From Nitrospira sp. BO4 (GTDB taxonomy: Bacteria; Nitrospirota; Nitrospiria; Nitrospirales; Nitrospiraceae): 64,000 nucleotides of DNA. The translations under genes were made by a program, and so were the position numbers. This document shows, one piece after another, positions 31,966-40,330 of this stretch (positions within the stretch are counted from its first letter, which is position 1; every line of letters starts with the position of its first letter). The stretch spans positions 310,001 to 374,000 of the forward strand of contig JAMPUU010000024.1 of assembly GCA_030144965.1 (NCBI GenBank). Direction: 5' to 3'. The notes under the pieces were generated by a model. That model saw nothing but the letters and a program-made list of their open reading frames with translations, searched no databases and was not told the origin of the DNA.

Positions 31966-34242
31966 ATGAAACGCACCATGACCGTTGCTGGACAGTATCT
32001 AGCCGCCGCTTTTCTTGTTGCACTCGGGTTGAGCGCCTATGGTTGTGGCGACTCAGCGACAGTCAACCCAGAAGTGGAACTCTCCAGGCTCACAGTCAGT
32101 CCCGGCACACTTCAACCGGGGTTTAGCGCGGGAACAACTTCATACCGTGTCGATCTGACCAATAACATTGCAAGTGTGATCATCACCGCTCAAGCGGCAG
32201 TGTCAGGCGACACTGTAACTATTAACGGCCAGTCGACGACAAGCCGTACCATTACACTGGATCCGGCTGGGTCAACGACAGTCGTCAATGTTGTGGTTTC
32301 AGAATCAACCAATAATTCGAGAACCTACACAGTCCGTCTGGTCAGAGCAGGATTGGCTGGAAACAATTCATTGCAGAGTTTGGCGGTAGCCTCCGCAACA
32401 CTGGCTCCCGCATTCGATGCGAACGTGCAAAGCTATACCGTAAGTGTTGCCAACAACGTCGGAAGCGTCAATATAACTCCCACACTGTCGGATCCTGCGG
32501 CGACGATGACCGTGAATGGACAAGCCGCGGTCTCTGGTCAAGCCAGTGCAATTGCTCTCAATGGCCCGGGCTCAAGCACGACCATCACGATTATCGTAAC
32601 GGCCCAAAATGGTAATGACAAAACCTATCTGGTGACTGTGAGCCGCGGAGTATCCGCCAATAACAACTTGCAGAGTCTGGCCATTTCACAAGCTGGATTG
32701 AGCCCATCCTTCAGCGCAGGCACAGTCGGATATACGCTCAACGTGGTAAGTGCCGTAGCCAGCGTCACGGTAACGCCGACGCTGCAAGATACCACGGCCA
32801 CCATGACGGTGAATAATCAAAGCACCAACTCCGGACAGGCTCGAACCATTACGTTGAATGCGGCCGGATCATCCGTATCAAGCACCTTTATCAATATCGT
32901 AGTGACCGCGCAGAACGGCACTACGAAAGCCTATTCCGTGAACGTCATGCGCGCCGCCCTTGGGGGAAACAACAACCTATCGGCCTTGAGCGTGACGCCA
33001 GGCCCCCTGACTGGGTTTGCGCAAAATACCCTGAATTACACAGTGAACGTGGCGAGCACCGTCACCCAAGTAAACGTCTCCGCAACCAAAGCCGATGCAA
33101 CTGCCGTGATGTCTGAAGACGTAACAGCCGGAGCAGGAACAGCAACCGGCCAAGCTACCATTCAACTCGGTGGGCAAGGGACAGCCACCGTGGTATTAAT
33201 CGCTGTCACCGCCCCGAATGGAAGCTCCAAGACGTACCGCGTGACCGTGAATCGTGCAGCGCCCGCGAGCAACAACAACCTGTCGGCCTTGAGCGTGACA
33301 CCAGGTCCCTTGGCTGGGTTTGCACAAAATACTCTGAATTACACAGTGAACGTGGCGGCCGACGTCACCAGCGTGCTTGTCTCGGCAACTAAAGCCGATG
33401 CAACTGCCGTGATGTCTGAAGACGTAACAGCCGGAGCAGGAACGGCAACCGGCCAAGCCACCATTCAACTCGGTGGGCAAGGGACAGCCACCGTGGTGTT
33501 GATCGCTGTCACCGCCCCGAATGGAAGCTCCAAGACGTACCGTATCACCGTGAACCGAGCATTGCCTTCAAGCAATAACAACCTGTCCGCGTTGACGGTG
33601 ACACCGGGTCCTTTGGCTCTTACTTTTGTCCAGAACATTTTGCCGTATACTGTGAACGTGGCTACCGGGGTCACCAGTGTTGCTGTCTCCGCGACTAAGG
33701 CCGATACGAATGCTGTTATCTCAGGGAGTCTACCTAATAGCGGTCAGGCCAACATTACACTCGGCGGAGCAGGTACGACCACGCCAGTATCGATTACTGT
33801 CACCGCACCCAACGGAAGTTCCAAGACATATACCATAGACATCATCCGAGCATTGCCCGCTGCGCCCTCGGCCCCGGCGAGTGCACCTGATCTGATATCA
33901 GCGGATGACTCCTGTCCCCTTCTTGATCCTCCTGATCCTACAAATCCTGATCCTGATGGGTGCGCGCCTGGCACTAGTAGGTCGGACAACAACACCAACA
34001 TCACGACACCTAGATTTGCAATACCTCAGCCGGGCGCAGGTCTGACTCCAAACCTGTATGTGGATGGAAACAAAGTCGGATCTACCTTTAGTGCGGGTAC
34101 CCTACAGCCAACGTCATCGCTGAGTGACGGGCCCCACACGATTACCAGCACAGTGACTAGTACGGCAACGAGCCTTGAGTCTGATAAGAGTGGCGGCTTG
34201 AGTGTGACCATCGACAGCACAGCCCCTGGAGGACCAGGATAA
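31966..34242 (+). CDS. Cadherin-like beta-sandwich repeat lipoprotein B
   Basis: The longest paralogue, 758 aa from the ATG at 31966 (an ATG at 31957 is in frame). The lipoprotein signal ends LSAYGC. Six beta-sandwich units follow; units 2 and 3 are of a diverged type (NNLQSLAISQAGLSPSF) and units 4 and 5 are a 303-bp tandem duplication. After the repeats comes a Pro/Asp-rich linker (DPPDPTNPDPDGC) and a C-terminal Ig-like domain resembling those of large bacterial adhesins (DNNTNITTPRF, LSDGPHTITSTVTS, VTIDSTAP). The domain ends abruptly at TAPGGPG, where such adhesins usually start another unit, so the gene may be a truncated longer adhesin. Confidence 0.85.
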   Translation: MKRTMTVAGQYLAAAFLVALGLSAYGCGDSATVNPEVELSRLTVSPGTLQPGFSAGTTSYRVDLTNNIASVIITAQAAVSGDTVTINGQSTTSRTITLDPAGSTTVVNVVVSESTNNSRTYTVRLVRAGLAGNNSLQSLAVASATLAPAFDANVQSYTVSVANNVGSVNITPTLSDPAATMTVNGQAAVSGQASAIALNGPGSSTTITIIVTAQNGNDKTYLVTVSRGVSANNNLQSLAISQAGLSPSFSAGTVGYTLNVVSAVASVTVTPTLQDTTATMTVNNQSTNSGQARTITLNAAGSSVSSTFINIVVTAQNGTTKAYSVNVMRAALGGNNNLSALSVTPGPLTGFAQNTLNYTVNVASTVTQVNVSATKADATAVMSEDVTAGAGTATGQATIQLGGQGTATVVLIAVTAPNGSSKTYRVTVNRAAPASNNNLSALSVTPGPLAGFAQNTLNYTVNVAADVTSVLVSATKADATAVMSEDVTAGAGTATGQATIQLGGQGTATVVLIAVTAPNGSSKTYRITVNRALPSSNNNLSALTVTPGPLALTFVQNILPYTVNVATGVTSVAVSATKADTNAVISGSLPNSGQANITLGGAGTTTPVSITVTAPNGSSKTYTIDIIRALPAAPSAPASAPDLISADDSCPLLDPPDPTNPDPDGCAPGTSRSDNNTNITTPRFAIPQPGAGLTPNLYVDGNKVGSTFSAGTLQPTSSLSDGPHTITSTVTSTATSLESDKSGGLSVTIDSTAPGGPG
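32968..33542 (+). repeat. 303-bp tandem duplication inside gene B
   Basis: The unit starting at 32968 is repeated from 33271 (offset 303 bp, 101 codons). 33088-33239 and 33391-33542 differ at only four positions; the 5' part of the unit has diverged more. This is one beta-sandwich unit duplicated in frame. Confidence 0.85.
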
Positions 34243-34258
34243 GTCTAATACCAACTGC

Positions 34259-34345
34259 ATGACCGTCTCAGTCCTCAACGCCGATCCGAATGTCCTGATA
34301 TCAGGAAGACGAATGGCTGAGACGGTCACAGCTCCGGAAGAATAG
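34259..34345 (+). pseudogene. Vestigial cadherin-like repeat fragment
   Basis: A 28-codon frame (ATG 34259, TAG 34343-34345) encodes MTVSVLNADPNVLISG followed by ETVTAPEE. This matches parts of the repeat core TVSATKADPNAVISG and VTVTAPNG with the middle missing. It lies 17 nt after gene B and has no ribosome-binding site. It also contains an 11-bp inverted repeat, GACCGTCTCAG with CTGAGACGGTC, at its two ends. Best read as a remnant of a deleted repeat unit or gene. Confidence 0.6.
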
Positions 34346-34421
34346 GCCTCTCACAGAATCTCTATCGCCATAGACGTCCGATTCCCATGCATACTGATTT
34401 ACCACCGCTCGATTTGAAGTC

Positions 34422-34450
34422 TTGACCTCACTGGTCGGATTGGCTATACA
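34422..34450 (+). promoter_or_regulatory. Sigma70-type promoter of gene C
   Basis: TTGACC (34422-34427), 17-nt spacer, TATACA (34445-34450). It is the counterpart of the promoters of genes B and D. Confidence 0.65.
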
Positions 34451-34470
34451 GTTAACTCCTGCTCAGCCAA

Positions 34471-34513
34471 TTTGAACCCTCTCGTCATTTCCACATCTCA
34501 CGTTTGGGTTCAC
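34471..34513 (+). promoter_or_regulatory. Leader stem-loop, copy C
   Basis: TGAACCC (34473-34479) and GGGTTCA (34506-34512) are perfect 7-nt inverted arms around a 26-nt loop that begins TCTCGTC. This is the best-paired copy of the shared leader element. It lies about 16-22 nt after the predicted transcription start. Confidence 0.6.
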
Positions 34514-34566
34514 CAGAACCGACGGGCTCATCACTTCACGCATCAAAGGAAGGTGATCGCCTCGAG

Positions 34567-36180
34567 ATGGGACGTACCATCACAGCCGCAGCTAGATCTC
34601 TCGTTGCCGTTCTCTTCCTCGCAATTGGACTAGGTTTCTACGGCTGCCAGGACAGCGGGTCGCTCTCGAATGAACCGGAGGCTCAACTCTCCAGCCTATC
34701 CGTCAGCCCCGGGGTGCTCCGGCCGGCCTTTTCAAGCAACACCGTCAGCTATGAGGTCGATGTCTCGACGACCGTCACCAGCGTCACGGTGACCGCCACC
34801 CCTGAGAACAACACGACCACCATGACGATCAACGGCGCTGCCACCAACGCGGGACAGGGACGCACCGTCGCGTTAGGAGGCCTCGGGTCGCGCACGAGCA
34901 TTACGATCGCGTTAACGGCGCAGAGTGGAAGTCGCAACACCTATGTCGTCGTCGTCAATAGACCGGCATCGAACAATAGCGATCTCTCGGCCTTAGGCGT
35001 GACCCCAGGCGCCTTGTCTCCTGCCTTCGCTCCAAGCACCTCGAGCTATACGGTAGACGTGGCGAGCACCGTGACGAGCGTCTCGGTGGTGGCCACCCCT
35101 GAAGACAACACGACCACCATGACGATCAACGGCGCTGCCACCGGCGCTGGGCAGGGACGCACTGTCACGCTAGGATCGCTGGGGTCCAGCACAAGCATTA
35201 CGATCGTCTTGACGGCGCAGAACGGAAGCCGCAACACCTACGTCGTCGTCGTCAATCGAGCGGAATCGGGCAATAATAATCTCTCGGCCTTGCGTGTGAC
35301 CCCGGGCGCCTTGTCGCCCGCCTTTACTGCTGGGACCTTGACCTACACCGCAGATGTGGCGGCCACCGTTACGAGCGTGACCGTCTTCGCGACCAAGTCC
35401 GATTCGAATGCTGAGATGTCCGGTTCGATAACCGCCGGGACGGGAACAGCTTCGGGACAAACATCCATTCAACTCGGGGGGCCAGGGACGACCACCTCGG
35501 TGGCGATCACCGTGACTGCCCAAAATGGAAACTCAAAGACCTACCGCATCACGGTAGAACGAGCGGCGCTCGCCAGCAATAATAACTTGTCGGCATTGAC
35601 TGTGACACAAGGCTCCTTGGATCCTGGGTTTGCTTCAGGGACCACAACCTACACGGTGGACGTGGCGACCACGGTCTCCGACGTAACCGTCACCGCGACG
35701 AAAGCAGATTCGAATGCGAGCATGGTGGTGAATGGACAGGGAACCAGCTCAGGCCAAGGCCGCGACATTGCCCTCGGCGCTCCGGGATCGGACACGAGCA
35801 TTTCCATTGTCGTGACCGCTCCGAATGGAAACTCCAAGACCTACCGCATCACCGTGAGCCGAGCAGCGTCCGCGAACAACAACTTGTCAGCCTTGACTGT
35901 GTCATCGGGCAGCCTGGCACCACCCTTTACTCCGAGCATCGTGACCTACGCAGTGAACGTCGACAGCGGAGTCGCCAATGTGACCATTACCGCCACCAAA
36001 TCCGACCCGAATGCAGTGATGTCCTCCTCCGGTTCGGTAATCGCCGTGGCAGGGGACCCAACGGGCCAAGTGAACGCCTCCGTGGGGCTGGGAACAAGCA
36101 CTGAGGTGTTAATCACCGTGACCGCACCGGATGGAACCCCAAAAACCTACCGCATCACCGTGAGCCGACCGTTCCGCTAG
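34567..36180 (+). CDS. Cadherin-like beta-sandwich repeat lipoprotein C
   Basis: The 537-aa product has a lipoprotein signal (SLVAVLFLAIGLGFYGC) and five beta-sandwich units. Units 1, 2 and 4 carry the TTTMTINGAATNAGQGRTV type insert; units 3 and 5 carry the DPNAVMSG type, so both subtypes of the family are mixed. The ATG at 34567 follows AAAGGAAGGTGA at a longish distance. The frame is open upstream to a TTG at 34504 inside the leader element. No catalytic residues are seen. Confidence 0.85.
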   Translation: MGRTITAAARSLVAVLFLAIGLGFYGCQDSGSLSNEPEAQLSSLSVSPGVLRPAFSSNTVSYEVDVSTTVTSVTVTATPENNTTTMTINGAATNAGQGRTVALGGLGSRTSITIALTAQSGSRNTYVVVVNRPASNNSDLSALGVTPGALSPAFAPSTSSYTVDVASTVTSVSVVATPEDNTTTMTINGAATGAGQGRTVTLGSLGSSTSITIVLTAQNGSRNTYVVVVNRAESGNNNLSALRVTPGALSPAFTAGTLTYTADVAATVTSVTVFATKSDSNAEMSGSITAGTGTASGQTSIQLGGPGTTTSVAITVTAQNGNSKTYRITVERAALASNNNLSALTVTQGSLDPGFASGTTTYTVDVATTVSDVTVTATKADSNASMVVNGQGTSSGQGRDIALGAPGSDTSISIVVTAPNGNSKTYRITVSRAASANNNLSALTVSSGSLAPPFTPSIVTYAVNVDSGVANVTITATKSDPNAVMSSSGSVIAVAGDPTGQVNASVGLGTSTEVLITVTAPDGTPKTYRITVSRPFR

Positions 36181-36344
36181 CGAATCGTCCTCGCATTCGT
36201 AGATCCAATAAATCCATTGAATCCATTTATCTCCAAACCGAATTCCACACTGAGCACCTGGAAGCGCGCAAAGAAATGCTCCGCAGCCATCGGCGCAACC
36301 TGCCTCGGACCCTTCGCAATCCTCACAGCTCCTAATCCAATGTG

Positions 36345-36373
36345 TTGACCCGACAAATTGGATCAGCTATACC
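36345..36373 (+). promoter_or_regulatory. Sigma70-type promoter of gene D
   Basis: TTGACC (36345-36350), 17-nt spacer, TATACC (36368-36373). Same box sequences and spacing as gene C. Confidence 0.65.
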
Positions 36374-36407
36374 ATCACTAAGTCTTGTGAAAACCTCATA
36401 GGCTGAT

Positions 36408-36450
36408 TTTGAGCCCTCTCGTAGCCTCTACGCCTACCGTTTGGGTTCAC
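36408..36450 (+). promoter_or_regulatory. Leader stem-loop, copy D
   Basis: TGAGCCC (36410-36416) pairs with GGGTTCA (36443-36449) with one G-U pair, around a 26-nt loop starting TCTCGTAG. Spacing and arms match copies B and C. Confidence 0.6.
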
Positions 36451-36497
36451 CGAAACAGACAGCTCATCATCGATCGAGAGAAAGTGACCTGCATTAC

Positions 36498-37799
36498 ATG
36501 AGGCGCACGCTCACCATAGCCGGACAATTTTTAGCTGCCGTCCTTCTGATTCTCATCGGCTTGGGGACCTCCGGCTGCCAGGATACCGCGTCGGTTAACA
36601 AGGAGGGGCAGCTCGCCAGCTTGAGCGTTACCGGTAGCGTTAGCCCTGGAGGGCTTGATCCGGCTTTTTCCAGCGATATCACCAGCTATACGGTCGACGT
36701 GTCGACAGCGGACACCAGCGTCACTGTAAGAGCCACCCCTCAAGACAGCGGAACAACGATGACCATCAACGGGCAAGAGACGAGCGCTGGGCAGGCACGC
36801 ACCATCGCGCTCCCGCAGCCTACAACGAATATCATTATCGTGTTGACGGCACCGAGCCAAAATCAGCACACGTATGTCGTCATTGTGCGCAAAGTAAACA
36901 ACGATCTGTCGGCGTTAAGCGTGACACCAGGCTCCTTGTCGCCGTCTTTTGCTCCAGGCACTTTGAACTACACAACGGATGTCGACGCCGACGTCACCAC
37001 TGTGACCGTCTCCGCGACCAAAGCCGATCCGAACGCCGTGATGTCCGGTTCGGTGTCCGCTGCTGCCGGGTCCGCAACCGGCCAGGCGGCCATTCCGTTG
37101 GGCCAGCCAGGGTCAAGTACCGTGGTGTCGATCACCGTAACCGCGTCGAATGGAATCGCGAAGACGTACCGCATCACGGTGAGTCGAGTAAACAACAATC
37201 TGTCGGCGTTGAGTGTGACCCCAGGCGTTTTGGTTCCCGCGTTTGCCCAAAGCACCCTGAACTACACGGTCACAGTCGGCAGCAGCATCGACAGTGTGAC
37301 CGTCTCCGCGACCAAAGCCGATCCGAACGCCGTGATGTCTGGTTCGGTGTCCGCTGCTGCCGGGTCCGCAACCGGCCAGGCGGCCATTACGCTCGGAGGG
37401 CAAGGAACATCGACCGCCGTGTCAATTACTGTGACGGCACCGAATGGAGATTCAAAAACATATGGCATTACCGTAAATCGAGCAACACCCGGCAGCGAGA
37501 ATGCCTTGTCGGCGTTGAACGTGACCCCAGGCCGTTTGATTCCCGCGTTTGCTCCAGGTATCCCGATCTACACGGTCACCGTCGGCGCCGGTATCGACAG
37601 TGTGACCGTTTCCGCAACCAAAGCTGATCCGAGCGCTGTGATGTCCGGTTCAGTGGTAGCTGGGGCAGGAATCGCAACCGGGCGGGCGGCCATTCCATTG
37701 AATGGGCCAGGGACAATCACCGTAGCATCGATCACCGTGACTGCACCGAATGGAAACCCCAGAACCTACACCATCACCATAGACCGTGGATTCCGCTAG
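36498..37799 (+). CDS. Cadherin-like beta-sandwich repeat lipoprotein D
   Basis: The shortest paralogue, 433 aa from the ATG at 36498, with lipoprotein signal FLAAVLLILIGLGTSGC and four beta-sandwich units. Units 2 and 3 share a 94-bp stretch with one mismatch (37001-37094 and 37295-37388, offset 294 bp). Unit 1 has a short insertion (SVTGSVSPGGLDPAF). The frame is open upstream to a TTG at 36441 in the leader element, as in gene C, but the signal-peptide position favours 36498. Confidence 0.85.
   Translation: MRRTLTIAGQFLAAVLLILIGLGTSGCQDTASVNKEGQLASLSVTGSVSPGGLDPAFSSDITSYTVDVSTADTSVTVRATPQDSGTTMTINGQETSAGQARTIALPQPTTNIIIVLTAPSQNQHTYVVIVRKVNNDLSALSVTPGSLSPSFAPGTLNYTTDVDADVTTVTVSATKADPNAVMSGSVSAAAGSATGQAAIPLGQPGSSTVVSITVTASNGIAKTYRITVSRVNNNLSALSVTPGVLVPAFAQSTLNYTVTVGSSIDSVTVSATKADPNAVMSGSVSAAAGSATGQAAITLGGQGTSTAVSITVTAPNGDSKTYGITVNRATPGSENALSALNVTPGRLIPAFAPGIPIYTVTVGAGIDSVTVSATKADPSAVMSGSVVAGAGIATGRAAIPLNGPGTITVASITVTAPNGNPRTYTITIDRGFR
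37001..37388 (+). repeat. Near-identical direct repeats inside gene D
   Basis: 37001-37094 and 37295-37388 differ at one position. The offset of 294 bp is 98 codons, one beta-sandwich unit. Confidence 0.8.
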
Positions 37800-37959
37800 A
37801 AATATTGAAGGCTGTTCTGTCTGCTAGCGGCCGCTTCAGCCAGCCTGCCGTAGAGAATCTGTCCCTAGCTATAAACCATGGGCTTCTTCTCGGAACTCAA
37901 TCTGTAAGGAGCTACGAAAGGCTACTGTGCAGACTACGGCCTTGTCGCGACAAGACATC

Positions 37960-38631
37960 CTACCGCTTCGGATCGAGCTCGATCAGTCCTTTGCGGATGG
38001 CGAGAATTGCCGCTTGTGTACGGTCGTAGACTTGCAGCTTGTGGAAGATGTTCCGGACGTGATTCTTCACAGTCTTTTCACTGAGATCGAGGTTGTTGGC
38101 AATCTCCTTGTTGGTTTTGCCGTCGGCGACCAATCGTAACACCGTAATCTCCCGCTCGGTCAAATCATGCTCCGCCCAAGCCGGCTTCTTTCCTTTCTTT
38201 TGGGCCATCAACGAGAATTCGGCCAAGATTTTGCTGGCGACGGAGGGGTGGATCAGTGATTCGCCTCGATAGATGGCGCGTATGGCCGCAACGATCTGCG
38301 ACGATTCGGAGTCTTTCAGCAAATACCCCGTCGCTCCGGCACGGACGAGATCGAAGATGTATTGCTGTTCCTCATACATGGTCAAGGCCACGATGCCGAT
38401 GTGGGGAAATTCGCGTTTGATCTGTCTCGTGGCCTCCACGCCCCCCATTCGCGGCATGCTCACATCCATCAAAATGACGTCCGGAAGCAGGGCACGAGCT
38501 TTCTCCACCGCCTCAACACCGTCCTGCGCTTCACCGATGACTTGAATGTCCTCTTTGGTCTTGAGAATGGCGGCCAAGCCTTCCCGGACGACTCGGTGAT
38601 CATCGGAAATCAGAACCTTAATTTTCTCCAT
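37960..38631 (-). CDS. NarL/LuxR-family response regulator
   Basis: The 223-aa protein has an N-terminal receiver domain with the acidic pair D10-D11, phospho-acceptor D56 (LMDVSMP) and a switch Lys in LLKDSES. The C-terminal LuxR-type helix-turn-helix is LTEREITVLRLVADGKTNKEIANNLDLSEKTVKNHV (key block NKEIANNLDLSEKTVKNH). It is a DNA-binding transcription regulator. Its start overlaps the end of the upstream kinase gene by 14 nt, which makes the pair translationally coupled. The target is unknown; the neighbouring lipoprotein genes are on the opposite strand. Confidence 0.93.
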   Translation of the reverse strand: MEKIKVLISDDHRVVREGLAAILKTKEDIQVIGEAQDGVEAVEKARALLPDVILMDVSMPRMGGVEATRQIKREFPHIGIVALTMYEEQQYIFDLVRAGATGYLLKDSESSQIVAAIRAIYRGESLIHPSVASKILAEFSLMAQKKGKKPAWAEHDLTEREITVLRLVADGKTNKEIANNLDLSEKTVKNHVRNIFHKLQVYDRTQAAILAIRKGLIELDPKR

Positions 38632-39721
38632 TGCCCCTCTCCTCCTTATAACCCAGCGGCACCTCGACGATGATTTTTGTGCCCTTCCCCGGTTTGGATT
38701 GGACGCGTCCCTCTCCTCCGACTAAGCGCGCTCGTTCCAGAATGCCCTTAATCCCGAAATGATCCCACTTTTCAGGGTCACGCAAAACAGTTTCCAGGTC
38801 GAATCCCACCCCATTGTCGGTGATGGTGACGCGCAACATATCGATCGCGATGTCCAGTTTGATCGAGACGCGGTCGGCTTTCGCATGTTTCTGAACGTTG
38901 CTCAAGGCTTCCTGGATGATCCGGAAAAGGAATATCTTCGTTCGTGGAAAGAGGATTTGCTCATCCCCGGCGACCGTAAATTTTGTGTTGATGTGGGTCT
39001 GGATCTCATAGGATTTGAAATAGTTCGTCAGGGCGGGAATCAGTTCCATCTTGTCATAGTGCAAGGGCCGGAGGTTGAAAATGACCTGCCGGGCCTCCTG
39101 AATGGCCAACTTGAGTTGGGCCTTACTCTCTTTGATGGTGGTCAAACTGGCTCTTGGGTTCTTCCGGAACAGTTGTTGGCAGAGATCCAGTTTGAAATTC
39201 ACTCCCGCCAGGCTTTGCACCAGTCCGTCGTGCATCTCACAGGCTATTCTGGTCCGCTCCTCCGTCACCGCTGCTCCACTCTCCTTCACGTAGAGACGGT
39301 ACAGAGATTGATATTTGTTCAAGGTCTTCTCGATCTCGGCCGTTGCGCGAATCCGAGCTTCGATCAGTTCCCACATGAACTTGGCGCTGGCACCCCCGAT
39401 GATCGTCACCCCCATGCGATGAAAATCCTGGAGAAACACCCAGACATCCGCGTCGCCCGACACATCGATGACCAGATCGACTCGCTCCATCGCCAACAAC
39501 TGTCGATAATCGCGGGTGATCGGGATTCTGAGTTGCTTGGCCAACCCCAGTCCCGGCGCTTCCGGATCGCGTTCCGCGACGCCCACAATCTGCACCAGCG
39601 GGTCATTCGCAAAAATCTCCATCAATGCCGTACCACCACGACCGGCGCCGATGATGGCGACGCTCGTCGCGCCTGAAGTCGGCGTATTCCGTCTGACTCG
39701 CTTGGGAAGCGGTTTGCTCAT
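38618..39721 (-). CDS. Histidine kinase with Rossmann-like N-terminal domain
   Basis: A cytoplasmic sensor kinase of 367 aa without membrane segments. Residues 20-125 look like a nucleotide-binding Rossmann fold of the oxidoreductase type: VAIIGAGRGGTAL (GxGxxG), acidic residue after strand 2 (VGVAERD), and VDLVIDVSG. A short coiled stretch follows, then a HisKA_3 dimerisation domain with His164 (EERTRIACEMHDGLVQSL). The HATPase domain has an N-box (RIIQEALSNVQKHA) and a G-box (DNGVGF, 302-307; GKGTKIIVEVPL). Binding of NAD(P) or a similar cofactor as the signal is an inference from the fold. It forms a pair with the following NarL-type regulator. Confidence 0.88.
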   Translation of the reverse strand: MSKPLPKRVRRNTPTSGATSVAIIGAGRGGTALMEIFANDPLVQIVGVAERDPEAPGLGLAKQLRIPITRDYRQLLAMERVDLVIDVSGDADVWVFLQDFHRMGVTIIGGASAKFMWELIEARIRATAEIEKTLNKYQSLYRLYVKESGAAVTEERTRIACEMHDGLVQSLAGVNFKLDLCQQLFRKNPRASLTTIKESKAQLKLAIQEARQVIFNLRPLHYDKMELIPALTNYFKSYEIQTHINTKFTVAGDEQILFPRTKIFLFRIIQEALSNVQKHAKADRVSIKLDIAIDMLRVTITDNGVGFDLETVLRDPEKWDHFGIKGILERARLVGGEGRVQSKPGKGTKIIVEVPLGYKEERGNGEN

Positions 39722-39833
39722 CGGTTCAGAACTTCCTGCACAGAGTCCGTCAGGATCAAATGTGGCTGGTTGTCGAATCGGAGAGGAAAGAACGAGTCCG
39801 GAGAAGACGGACCATGGCGCCAGGAGTACCGTG

Positions 39834-40298
39834 TTACCGTTCGCGGCGTTGCTGAGCCAGCGTTTTCAATTCGTCCATAAATTGCTCGATGTCCTTGAAC
39901 TCCCGATAGACGGAGGCAAATCGAACATAAGCGACCTGGTCCAGCTGGTGCAACTCCTTCATGACTTCTTCCCCCACGACTCGACTTTCAATCTCCGTTT
40001 CGCCCATCTCCTGAATCCGTTTTTCTATCCGATCGGTGACAGTTTCGATAGTCCCGGTGCTGATCGGCCGTTTTTCGCACGCTTTCTTCATTCCGGCGAG
40101 AATCTTGGTGCGGTCGAACGATTCGCGACGGCCGTCTTTTTTCACGACGACGGGCAGAATTTCCTCGACGCGTTCGTAGGTGGTGTAGCGGCGTTTACAA
40201 CCAAGACACTCGCGCCGGCGGCGGATGACCTCGCCTTCCTTGGCCATACGAGAATCGACTACTTTGTCTTCGAGTTCATCACAGAACGGACATTTCAC
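39834..40298 (-). CDS. nrdR: Transcriptional repressor NrdR
   Basis: NrdR represses ribonucleotide reductase genes in response to ATP/dATP. The 154-aa protein has the N-terminal zinc ribbon (CPFC near residue 3 and CLGCKRRY near residue 34) and the ATP-cone ([29 protein letters not shown]). The length is standard. It lies 32 nt after glyA on the same strand, a frequent arrangement (rplI-glyA-nrdR here). Confidence 0.96.
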   Translation of the reverse strand: MKCPFCDELEDKVVDSRMAKEGEVIRRRRECLGCKRRYTTYERVEEILPVVVKKDGRRESFDRTKILAGMKKACEKRPISTGTIETVTDRIEKRIQEMGETEIESRVVGEEVMKELHQLDQVAYVRFASVYREFKDIEQFMDELKTLAQQRRER

Positions 40299-40330
40299 CG
40301 GGGGCGACCTGCTCTCTCGCTATCGGCTGA

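Noticed and set aside
34504-34566. N-terminal extension of lipoprotein C (and the similar one of D) from TTG in the leader, both starting MGSP
   Set aside because: The similarity comes from the shared GGGTTCACC leader sequence. It would put the signal peptide 20 residues inside the protein, unlike genes A and B.
29972-37799. CRISPR or simple DNA repeat array in the repetitive lipoprotein region
   Set aside because: The repeats are about 290-300 bp, in frame, and encode protein domains; there are no short palindromic repeats with spacers.
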